This document shows positions 57,753-64,000 of a DNA stretch of 64,000 nucleotides, piece by piece; position 1 is the stretch's first letter; each line of letters opens with the position of its first letter. The notes beneath the pieces are model-generated. The model did no database searches. It saw only the letters and a program-made list of their open reading frames with translations, and was not told where the DNA came from. The DNA comes from Exiguobacterium sp. s48 (GTDB lineage: Bacteria > Bacillota > Bacilli > Exiguobacteriales > Exiguobacteriaceae). The position numbers were made by a program, and so were the translations under genes. The DNA lies in contig NZ_JACSKC010000003.1 of NCBI RefSeq assembly GCF_018617395.1, forward strand, positions 1-64,000, in the 5' to 3' direction.

Positions 57753-57789
57753 AAAATGACTTCCATCGATTTGATGGAAGTCATTTTTT
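57753..57789. terminator. Bidirectional terminator after lysW
   Basis: AAAATGACTTCCATC pairs with GATGGAAGTCATTTT around GATTT, with A and T tails on both sides. It also covers the stop of the convergent minus-strand gene. Confidence 0.92.
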
Positions 57790-58047
57790 GTATATGGCTT
57801 TCTGTGAACGTACAAGATAATCGAGTAGCATCCCAAATATGAACCAGAAAGCGATTGTCAGGGCATAAAGCGTCCATTTCGGTAGTACGGTCGGATGAAT
57901 GACGTGCGAAGAAAACCAAGGTGTCTCGAGCAACCAAAATGGAGGTGAAGTCAAAAACAATAAGATGTTCTTGTCATCGAATCTGGAAACATTCATGATA
58001 CAGATGGTGACAGCTAATAGGGTGAACCACAGTGTCCAACTCTTCAT
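57781..58047 (-). CDS. Small membrane protein, unknown
   Basis: An 88-residue protein with two clear membrane helices (near residues 5-20 and 58-78), a Trp/Pro-rich middle (TSPPFWLLETPWFSSHVIHP) and a basic end (RSQKAIYKK). AAAGGAG lies about ten bases before the ATG on the minus strand. No family is recognised. It lies downstream of oppA on the same strand but behind that gene's hairpin. Confidence 0.65.
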   Translation of the reverse strand: MKSWTLWFTLLAVTICIMNVSRFDDKNILLFLTSPPFWLLETPWFSSHVIHPTVLPKWTLYALTIAFWFIFGMLLDYLVRSQKAIYKK

Positions 58048-58070
58048 TAGATAGAAGCTCCTTTCACTAC

Positions 58071-58109
58071 AGAGAAACCTCCTTGATCCATGGTGGAATC
58101 AAGGAGGTT
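58071..58109 (-). terminator. Hairpin after oppA
   Basis: Read on the minus strand, AACCTCCTTGAT pairs with ATCAAGGAGGTT around a ten-base loop, followed by TCTCTG. The stem is strong but the T run is poor. Confidence 0.65.
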
Positions 58110-58120
58110 GGTTACACACA

Positions 58121-59746
58121 TTATTTCACGTCAAGCCACTTGAAGCTTGCATCGGCACCGAACGGGTGACGGTACATGTTTTCGATATTCGAACGCTCTA
58201 AGTATGCTTCACCTTTTTGGTAAATCGGAGCAATCGCGAAGTCTTCTTCGAGAAGGATGCGTTCAGCTTCTTGCATGGATTCCCAACGCTTCATCTGATC
58301 TGCTTCTTTCTTCGCTGATTGAATCAACTGATCATACTCGTCATTTGAGTAAGCCATACGGTTAAATGGTCCGTCTGTGATCCACATGTCGAGGTATGTC
58401 ATTGGATCTTGGTAGTCAGGGCCCCAACCGGCTGCAGAAACATCGTATTCACCTTTACTTTCAAGGTCAAGGAAGTTTTTGAACGGTTGTTGCTTAATGT
58501 TGAGTGTCAAACCAGGTAAGTTCTTCTCAAGTTCGCCTTTGATGAACTCGTTTACTTTCTTGAACGCTTCCTCATCACGTGAGAGGAACTCAAGTTCGAC
58601 CGTCTCAACGCCAAGTTCTTGAAGTCCTTTTTCCCAAGCGGCTTTTGCTTCATCTACGTTGTAGCTGAGGAGATCCGGGTATTTCTCGCGGAAGTCAGCC
58701 CCGTCTTCTGTGAATGTGAAATCTTTCGCTACGATAAAGTTCGCTGGTTCTGAACCGTCCGTTAGAATGATGTCTGTCACACTCTGCTTATCAAAGCCTT
58801 TTGCAAGTGCTTCACGGATATTGACGTTTTGAAGAGCTTCATTCTTTTGGTTGAAACGAAGGAAGTTGATTCGAGCGTCGGCACGTGTTTTGAACTCATC
58901 GCTGTCTTCAAATTGTGGAACGAACTCAGATGAAAGGAGTGTGTAATCCGCTTCTCCTGATTCGAACAAGTTGACTCCCGTCGAGACGTCTTTTACGACT
59001 TTGACGTTGATCGTGTCCATCTTGACGTTTTCAGCGTCCCAATACTCAGGGTTTTTCTTATAAACCCAACCAGCGTTGTCTTGCCACTCACTCAAGACGT
59101 AAGGACCATTATAGAGTGTTTTGTCGACTGTCGTCGCGAACTCTTCGCCCTGTTCTTCAACGAACTCTTGTTTTTGTGGCATATACGTTGGGAAACCAGT
59201 CAATCCTAAGAAGTATGGCGCTGGCGCTTCCAATTGAACTTCAAGTGTCTTCTCATCGACTGCTTTCGCACCGAGATCGTCGAGTGACATTTCGCCTGCA
59301 AGGATTTTATTCGCATTTTTCAAATCTTGGAGAATATACGCATACTCGGCACCCGTTTCAGGGTTAAGTGCACGTTTCCAAGAATACACAAAGTCCTCAG
59401 CTGTGATTGGTGAACCATCTGACCAGTTTGCGTCACGTAATTTGAACGTGTATGTAAGACCGTCTTCAGACACTTCGACATCTTCGGCAATCCCCGGTGT
59501 CGGTTGGTTATTTTCGTCTAAACGATATAACCCTTCGAACACGTTGTTCGTGACGATAATAGATGTCGAGTCCGTTGTGAGTGTTGGATCAAGCTGAGGT
59601 AAGTCCGTCGCTGATACCATCGTGATTTCTTTTTTTGCATCGCTCGAAGATGAGCCGTCCGAGCTAGATGAGTCATCCCCTGTACTACAAGCTGCCGTCG
59701 CCAATAATGCGACCCCCGATAAAGCTAGCCATTTTTTGTTACGCAT
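58121..59746 (-). CDS. oppA: Oligopeptide-binding lipoprotein, OppA type
   Basis: A 541-residue substrate-binding lipoprotein of an ABC peptide importer (SBP family 5). The signal peptide ends in ALLATAAC with the lipid-modified cysteine near residue 19, followed by a Ser/Asp-rich linker (STGDDSSSSDGSSSSD). The mature part has LPQLDPTLTTD, NNVFEGLYRL, DANWSDGSPITAEDFVYSWKR and GWGPDYQDPMTYLD, all typical. No oppBCDF genes are next to it, so it may be an orphan binding protein. Start ATG 59746 has GGAGG seven bases before it; ATG 59749 is possible. A CodY-like site overlaps the leader. Confidence 0.93.
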   Translation of the reverse strand: MRNKKWLALSGVALLATAACSTGDDSSSSDGSSSSDAKKEITMVSATDLPQLDPTLTTDSTSIIVTNNVFEGLYRLDENNQPTPGIAEDVEVSEDGLTYTFKLRDANWSDGSPITAEDFVYSWKRALNPETGAEYAYILQDLKNANKILAGEMSLDDLGAKAVDEKTLEVQLEAPAPYFLGLTGFPTYMPQKQEFVEEQGEEFATTVDKTLYNGPYVLSEWQDNAGWVYKKNPEYWDAENVKMDTINVKVVKDVSTGVNLFESGEADYTLLSSEFVPQFEDSDEFKTRADARINFLRFNQKNEALQNVNIREALAKGFDKQSVTDIILTDGSEPANFIVAKDFTFTEDGADFREKYPDLLSYNVDEAKAAWEKGLQELGVETVELEFLSRDEEAFKKVNEFIKGELEKNLPGLTLNIKQQPFKNFLDLESKGEYDVSAAGWGPDYQDPMTYLDMWITDGPFNRMAYSNDEYDQLIQSAKKEADQMKRWESMQEAERILLEEDFAIAPIYQKGEAYLERSNIENMYRHPFGADASFKWLDVK

Positions 59747-59760
59747 CATACAACCTCCCG

Positions 59761-59775
59761 AAAATTCTGATAATT
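59761..59775. promoter_or_regulatory. CodY-like box upstream of oppA
   Basis: On the minus strand AATTATCAGAATTTT matches the CodY consensus AATTTTCWGAAAATT at 12 of 15 positions. It lies directly before the oppA ribosome site. Confidence 0.5.
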
Positions 59776-59830
59776 TAGAATATGTTGTAATTAAACTACA
59801 TCTGACATGAATATGCAATGGAATTTTTCA

Positions 59831-59845
59831 AATTATTCGAAAATA
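59831..59845. promoter_or_regulatory. Second weak CodY-like box
   Basis: AATTATTCGAAAATA matches the CodY consensus at 11 of 15 positions. It lies in the 222-bp region between oppA and the APC gene and could act on either. Confidence 0.3.
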
Positions 59846-59968
59846 TAAACTTATTTAGAATGACTATTCATCAATCCTTTCAGGAAGTAGAATAGAAAAA
59901 TCAACGAATGATTATACAATATCTTTGTATAGTTATTCGGAAAGATTGAGTATGGTGGAGGCGTTAAT

Positions 59969-61372
59969 TTGAAACAACATTCAGCCGGAATCGGCTTTTT
60001 CGGTCTTGCGGCGATGGTCGTCGGGACAATGATTGGTGGAGGGGCCTTTAATCTACCCGGTGCGATGGCGCAGGGAGCAGGGGTTGGTCCTGTTTTAATT
60101 GGATGGGGGATTACGGGTGTCGGCATGATCATGCTTGCCTTTGTCTTTCAATTTTTAGCGAACACGCGCCCGGAGCTAGAGGGTGGAATTTATGCCTATG
60201 CCCGGGAAGGGTTCGGGAAGTTTGTCGGATTCAACAGCGGATGGGGATACTGGATGTCAGCTTGGATTGGCACAGTGGCGAACATCACGTTGATTTTTAG
60301 CACATTGGCATATTTTTTCCCTGTTTTTTCTGCGGAACATCGACTGTTCCGTTTGCTCATGAGTGTCGTCCTGATTTGGGGCTTGTTTTGGCTCATCTCA
60401 CGTGGGATGCGTGAGGCGGCACTTTTAAATATCGTCACAACGATTGCGAAACTCGTTCCGATTTTCTTGTTCATCGTGTTTATTTTATTCGCGTTTCAAA
60501 TCGATACGTTCCAAGTCGACTTTTGGGGTGAAACAGGATTTGTCTGGGCGAATGTGTTTCCACAAGTGAAGTCGACGATGCTCGTCACACTCTGGGCGTT
60601 CGTCGGGATTGAAGGCGCGGTCGTCTTATCCTCGCGCGCACGTCATAAAAAAGATGTCGGTCGAGCGACGGTGATTGGTCTGATCGGTACGTTATTGATT
60701 TACATGATGATTTCTATCTTCTCGTTTGGTGTCATGACTCAGGAGCAACTCGCGGCGTTACCTGAACCGTCGATGGCGTATGTGTTAGAAGCGGTTGTCG
60801 GTCCGTTTGGGGCAACGTTGATTAACATCGGACTACTTGTCTCGTTGACAGGTGCATTACTCGGATGGACGATTTTAGCGACTGAAATTTCTTATGTGGC
60901 GAGTCGAGACGGGGTGTTTCCGAAAGTGTTCAATCGTTTGAATACAAACAGTACACCAGTGAACGCCTTGTTCATTACTCAAGGGTTCACTCAAGTCGTC
61001 ACGGCTATTGCATTGTTTTCGGAACAAACATATCTCGTCCTTTCAAGCATTGCAGGGATCGCGGCGCTCGTCCCTTATTTATTCTCGGCACTCTACGGTT
61101 GGATGGAGGCGAAACGGAAGACGTCGTTACAGATGATGACCGTTTCCGGCATTGCGTCGTTATACGCCGCCTGGTTACTTTATGCTTCTGGGTTAGAGTA
61201 CGTCTTGATTGCGATGATTCTATACGCACCGGGCATCTTTGTCTTTCTTTTGGCAGAACGGGAACAAGGACGACCATTCTTGACCCGTACCCAGTCGATG
61301 ATTGCTTTGATTATTTTATTGTGTGCGACCTATGGTATTTATGGGCTTTGGACCGCTACGATCGCCCTATAA
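59969..61372 (+). CDS. APC superfamily amino-acid antiporter (ArcD/YvsH-like)
   Basis: A 467-residue transporter with about twelve helices of the basic amino acid/polyamine antiporter group. GLAAMVVGTMIGGGAFNLPGAMAQ (residues 11-34) is the conserved substrate helix, and RPELEGGIYAYAREGFGKFVGFNSGWGYW (near 69-97) and LVTLWAFVGIEGAVVLSSRA follow. Members exchange arginine for ornithine or carry lysine. The nearby rocD fragment fits arginine/ornithine, but the substrate is not fixed by sequence. The start is TTG 59969 with GGAGG seven bases before it. Confidence 0.88.
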   Translation: MKQHSAGIGFFGLAAMVVGTMIGGGAFNLPGAMAQGAGVGPVLIGWGITGVGMIMLAFVFQFLANTRPELEGGIYAYAREGFGKFVGFNSGWGYWMSAWIGTVANITLIFSTLAYFFPVFSAEHRLFRLLMSVVLIWGLFWLISRGMREAALLNIVTTIAKLVPIFLFIVFILFAFQIDTFQVDFWGETGFVWANVFPQVKSTMLVTLWAFVGIEGAVVLSSRARHKKDVGRATVIGLIGTLLIYMMISIFSFGVMTQEQLAALPEPSMAYVLEAVVGPFGATLINIGLLVSLTGALLGWTILATEISYVASRDGVFPKVFNRLNTNSTPVNALFITQGFTQVVTAIALFSEQTYLVLSSIAGIAALVPYLFSALYGWMEAKRKTSLQMMTVSGIASLYAAWLLYASGLEYVLIAMILYAPGIFVFLLAEREQGRPFLTRTQSMIALIILLCATYGIYGLWTATIAL

Positions 61373-61410
61373 AAAACTCACCGACGCCTCAAGCGTTCGG
61401 TGAGTTTTTT
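61371..61410. terminator. Bidirectional terminator between APC and PAS-GGDEF-EAL genes
   Basis: AAAAAACTCACCGA-CGC pairs with GCG-TTCGGTGAGTTTTTT with one bulged base. It serves both convergent genes and contains the minus-strand gene's stop. Confidence 0.92.
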
Positions 61411-63443
61411 GATGACCGGAGTAATTGTTCGATCGCACTTGGCGAGGCAGGTCTTGCATAAAGATAGCCCTGGAAGGAATCGCAATCCGTCGACTTTAAG
61501 TGTGCCAACATTTCTTCATCTTCGACTCCCTCCGCGACGACGTGGAGATTTAAGCTCTTCCCGAGATGCACGATGACATCGAGGAGATGCGATTTGGACG
61601 TCATCCAATCGTCGAGAAAGACTTTATCGATTTTAAGCTCGTCGACAGGGAAGGACTTCAAATACTGTAAGGACGAGAAGCCAGTTCCGAAATCATCAAT
61701 CGACAGTCGATAGTTCAAGCGCTTGATTTGTTCCATACGTTCGATAATCTCATCGGTCTGTTGCATGACGAGACTCTCTGTAATCTCTAAAATGACGTCG
61801 GACGGGTCAAGTTGAAGTTGCTGTTTGATGTTTCGCAACGTATTCAAGAAACTGTCGCTTCGGAACTGGTTTGGTGAAATGTTGATTGCCATGGAGAGAG
61901 GTTGGTCGAATTCGGCTTTCCAAGCTTTCAGCTGTTTCGTCGCTTCTAAGATGACCCAGTTGTTTATCGGAACAATCAGCGCCATCTCTTCAGCGAGCGG
62001 GATGAACTCAGAGGGCGGGATTTGTCCGAGTTCTTCATGATGCCAACGAAGAAGTGCCTCAAACCCGATGAGGCGATCGGTGGCGAGTTCGTATTTTGGC
62101 TGATACTCAAGATAAAAATGCTTTTCTTCAAGGGCTCGGTACATCGCCTTTTCAATATGGATTTGTCTCGAGAAGGCGGCATCCATATCCTTTGTCACGA
62201 ACTGAATCGTTCCAACCCCAATCTGTTTTCCTTTGAAAAGGGCACTTTCAGCACGCGTGTACAGTTCCTCGAGCGAACTTGTGGAGGACGGATAAAATAC
62301 GCATCCGACGGAAATCGATACCATAATCGAATGGTGGTAAATTCGAAACGGTCGCTGCAGCTCGTGTTGCAAATGACGTAGCACTTGAAACACTTCTTCT
62401 TTTGATTGCTCGAAGAACATGACTCCGAACAGTCCGCCCATTGGATGGAACAAGAGAGAAGATTCTGGAATGAGATGCAGGGCGCGTTCTTTGATTTGAA
62501 TGAGGAGTTCGTTCCCGACACGAGATCCGAACGACTCGTTGATGATTTTGAAACGGTCGATATCAAACAAGGCGATATGAAGGAGACCTTCTCGCTCATC
62601 GATTTGTTGAAGAATCGAGTCATAGCGACGTAAAAAACCTTTTTTATTGTAAAGTCCGGTCAATTCATTTTGGTAGGCGAGAAGCTCAACTTCTTTTTCA
62701 AGACGCTTCTTTTCAGATACATCAAAACCAAATGCCGTATACTGAATGACTTCATTTTTTTCACTGACAATCGGTACGACGGTCAAGTTGAGCCAACACG
62801 CATCTTGCTCATGCTGTTTACAGGAAATCGGCATCTCACCATTCCAAATTCGATTGGTCGCCAATGATTTTAAGACGTTACGCGAAATGCCGTCTTGGTC
62901 GCTTGGATCATGGATGAGCTCGAACCATTCACGTCCAATCAGCTGTTGTTCGGTTATATCAAGCAATCGGCACAACGATGGATTGATATCGACGATCTCC
63001 CCTTTTGCATTCGTCGCTAAGTAATGTGTGGACTGTTTAATCATTTCTTGAAAATGATGCAATAAGTTGAATTGCTCTGTACTAATGAGGGGACCAAATC
63101 CTTTCGGAAGAAAGGCTAAGAAATAGCCGTACACGTCTTCGAGCGAAAAGGACTGCAAGTATGCGGTCGCATAGATGACGGAGCCGTCCTTATGTTGGAA
63201 CGGCGTCATTGCCGTTGTTGAAAATGGATATTGCAAGAGGAGTGGTGTCCACGTCTCAAGTGCTTGATCAAGCTGCTGGACGACCGGCAACGGTTGATGG
63301 AGGACTTCTTGACGTTCCCAGCCGAACAACACTTCGGCATGACTATTCCACAATAGGACCGTACCATCTTGAGAAATATAACAACATGGAACAGATAAAG
63401 CATCGATGAACTGATCTACCGACAAATCACGCAATGAAGCCAC
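61389..63443 (-). CDS. PAS-PAS-GGDEF-EAL protein, probable c-di-GMP phosphodiesterase
   Basis: A soluble 684-residue signalling protein. Two PAS-type sensor domains (near residues 12-105: YISQDGTVLLWNSHAEVLFGW; and 125-245: ATNAKGEIVDINPSLCRLL, GFDVSEKKRLEKE) precede a GGDEF domain (near 250-420). Its signature reads GGLFG, so cyclase activity is very unlikely. The EAL domain (near 430-680) is intact: EALLRWHHE, INISPNQF, LEITESL, IDDFGTGFSSL, KIDKVF, EGVED. It should hydrolyse c-di-GMP under PAS control. GTG start at 63443 has GGAGG seven bases before it. Confidence 0.92.
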   Translation of the reverse strand: MASLRDLSVDQFIDALSVPCCYISQDGTVLLWNSHAEVLFGWERQEVLHQPLPVVQQLDQALETWTPLLLQYPFSTTAMTPFQHKDGSVIYATAYLQSFSLEDVYGYFLAFLPKGFGPLISTEQFNLLHHFQEMIKQSTHYLATNAKGEIVDINPSLCRLLDITEQQLIGREWFELIHDPSDQDGISRNVLKSLATNRIWNGEMPISCKQHEQDACWLNLTVVPIVSEKNEVIQYTAFGFDVSEKKRLEKEVELLAYQNELTGLYNKKGFLRRYDSILQQIDEREGLLHIALFDIDRFKIINESFGSRVGNELLIQIKERALHLIPESSLLFHPMGGLFGVMFFEQSKEEVFQVLRHLQHELQRPFRIYHHSIMVSISVGCVFYPSSTSSLEELYTRAESALFKGKQIGVGTIQFVTKDMDAAFSRQIHIEKAMYRALEEKHFYLEYQPKYELATDRLIGFEALLRWHHEELGQIPPSEFIPLAEEMALIVPINNWVILEATKQLKAWKAEFDQPLSMAINISPNQFRSDSFLNTLRNIKQQLQLDPSDVILEITESLVMQQTDEIIERMEQIKRLNYRLSIDDFGTGFSSLQYLKSFPVDELKIDKVFLDDWMTSKSHLLDVIVHLGKSLNLHVVAEGVEDEEMLAHLKSTDCDSFQGYLYARPASPSAIEQLLRSSKNSPNA

Positions 63444-63531
63444 ATCATTTCCTCCAATCTGTCATGCTAAATGCATATTCTAATGTCAGTGTACCTGATT
63501 TTGCCAATTCAAGGAATGCTTAAGTTCGTCA

Positions 63532-63561
63532 TTGTCAAAAGAAAGAGGGACATCATATACT
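63532..63561 (+). promoter_or_regulatory. Promoter of rocD
   Basis: TTGTCA (63532-63537), 18 bp, TATACT (63556-63561), ending about 38 bases before the rocD start. Confidence 0.72.
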
Positions 63562-63598
63562 GAAAGGGTAAGATAGTTTTGAATAAGGGGGAAGTAAT

Positions 63599-64000
63599 AT
63601 GTCAAAAACACATGATGTTATTGAGATGACAGAGAAGTTCGGGGCACACAACTATCATCCACTACCGATTGTCATTTCGGAAGCGAAAGGGATTTGGGTA
63701 ACGGATCCTGAGGGGAATCGCTACATGGATATGTTGAGTGCATACTCTGCTGTCAACCAGGGACACTGCCATCCGAAAATCATCCAAGCATTGAAAGATC
63801 AGGCGGATAAGATCACGTTGACGTCACGCGCCTTTTACAACGATCAACTCGGACGTTTTTACGACAAAGTGGTAACGCTTACAAAAAAAGAGATGGTGTT
63901 ACCGATGAACACTGGTGCGGAAGCAGTCGAGACGGCTGTGAAAACGGCACGTCGGTGGGCATACGATGTGAAAGGTATTCCGGGGGAAGCTGAAATTATC
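63599..64000 (+). CDS. rocD: Ornithine aminotransferase RocD, N-terminal part (cut by window end)
   Basis: The first 134 codons of a class III PLP aminotransferase that turns ornithine into glutamate semialdehyde. [19 protein letters not shown] (residues 14-32), [20 protein letters not shown] (near 43-62), [12 protein letters not shown] and [20 protein letters not shown] are the RocD pattern, including the phosphate-binding NTGAEA. AAGGGGGAAG precedes the ATG. The frame is open to the last base of the window; the PLP lysine lies beyond it. Confidence 0.94.
   Translation, partial: MSKTHDVIEMTEKFGAHNYHPLPIVISEAKGIWVTDPEGNRYMDMLSAYSAVNQGHCHPKIIQALKDQADKITLTSRAFYNDQLGRFYDKVVTLTKKEMVLPMNTGAEAVETAVKTARRWAYDVKGIPGEAEII

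Overview
The window reads as a contiguous piece of chromosome from a low-GC-lineage Gram-positive bacterium of the Bacillales, most likely Exiguobacterium or a close relative. The grounds are the Bacillus-like gene order (yebG, the purEKBCSQLFMNHD operon, yerA, yerC, pcrB, pcrA, ligA, camS), PurR, CtsR, CcpA and CodY-type operators, T-rich intrinsic terminators and strong AAGGAGG ribosome sites. Base composition is about half GC and even throughout. I found no insertion sequence, prophage, CRISPR array or tRNA. The genus is an inference; the family-level reading is well supported.

Layout. 1-130: 3' end of a 5S rRNA gene with its terminator. 175-879: NETI-motif protein YebG and a Nudix hydrolase. 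938-13758: the whole de novo purine operon, led by two PurR boxes, a sigma-A promoter and a guanine riboswitch. 13823-16111: a membrane CHASE4-HAMP-GGDEF-EAL protein. 16172-28135: yerA (with a cre-like site), yerC, a Trk/Ktr potassium channel subunit, a small membrane protein, pcrB-pcrA-ligA, a sortase-anchored surface protein with a structured leader, and the lipoprotein gene camS. 28203-31787: a CtsR-controlled cbpA-clpB chaperone pair. 31786-34595 (minus): a small membrane protein, a radical SAM/SPASM enzyme and the translationally coupled oxidase HemY/CgoX. 34719-38077: a 54-residue membrane peptide, glutaminase, a CHAD-domain protein and a MATE exporter. 38080-42134: nagA-nagB, an LCP cell-wall ligase and the repressor NagR. 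42166-43748: an AlaX-type tRNA editing protein and an acetyltransferase. 43785-52022: a lysine-riboswitch-controlled operon, lysC-asd-dapA-dapB-dapH-ilvE-alr-lysA. 52027-55405: a nitroreductase, a 61-residue ORF, a gamma carbonic-anhydrase-like protein and adenine deaminase. 55449-57789: a 94-residue unknown and a second lysine riboswitch driving an NhaC-type (LysW) transporter. 57781-64000: a small membrane protein, an OppA-type lipoprotein, an APC amino-acid transporter, a PAS-GGDEF-EAL protein and the start of ornithine aminotransferase rocD.

The genes form a few linked themes. Purines: synthesis is shut off by PurR and guanine, while salvage is represented by adenine deaminase and its relative YerA. 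Lysine and cell wall: lysine/DAP synthesis and a candidate lysine importer each carry a lysine riboswitch, and the same window holds racemase, nagAB and LCP genes. Cyclic-di-GMP: both composite proteins have broken GGDEF motifs but intact EAL motifs, so both probably degrade the messenger. Amino-acid uptake: CodY-like sites sit between oppA and the APC gene. I do not see an obviously new system such as a defence island or biosynthetic cluster. The best candidates for something undescribed are the racemase with altered pocket residues inside the lysine operon, the radical SAM enzyme coupled to CgoX, the LPMTG surface protein with a switch-like leader, and several small unknown proteins.
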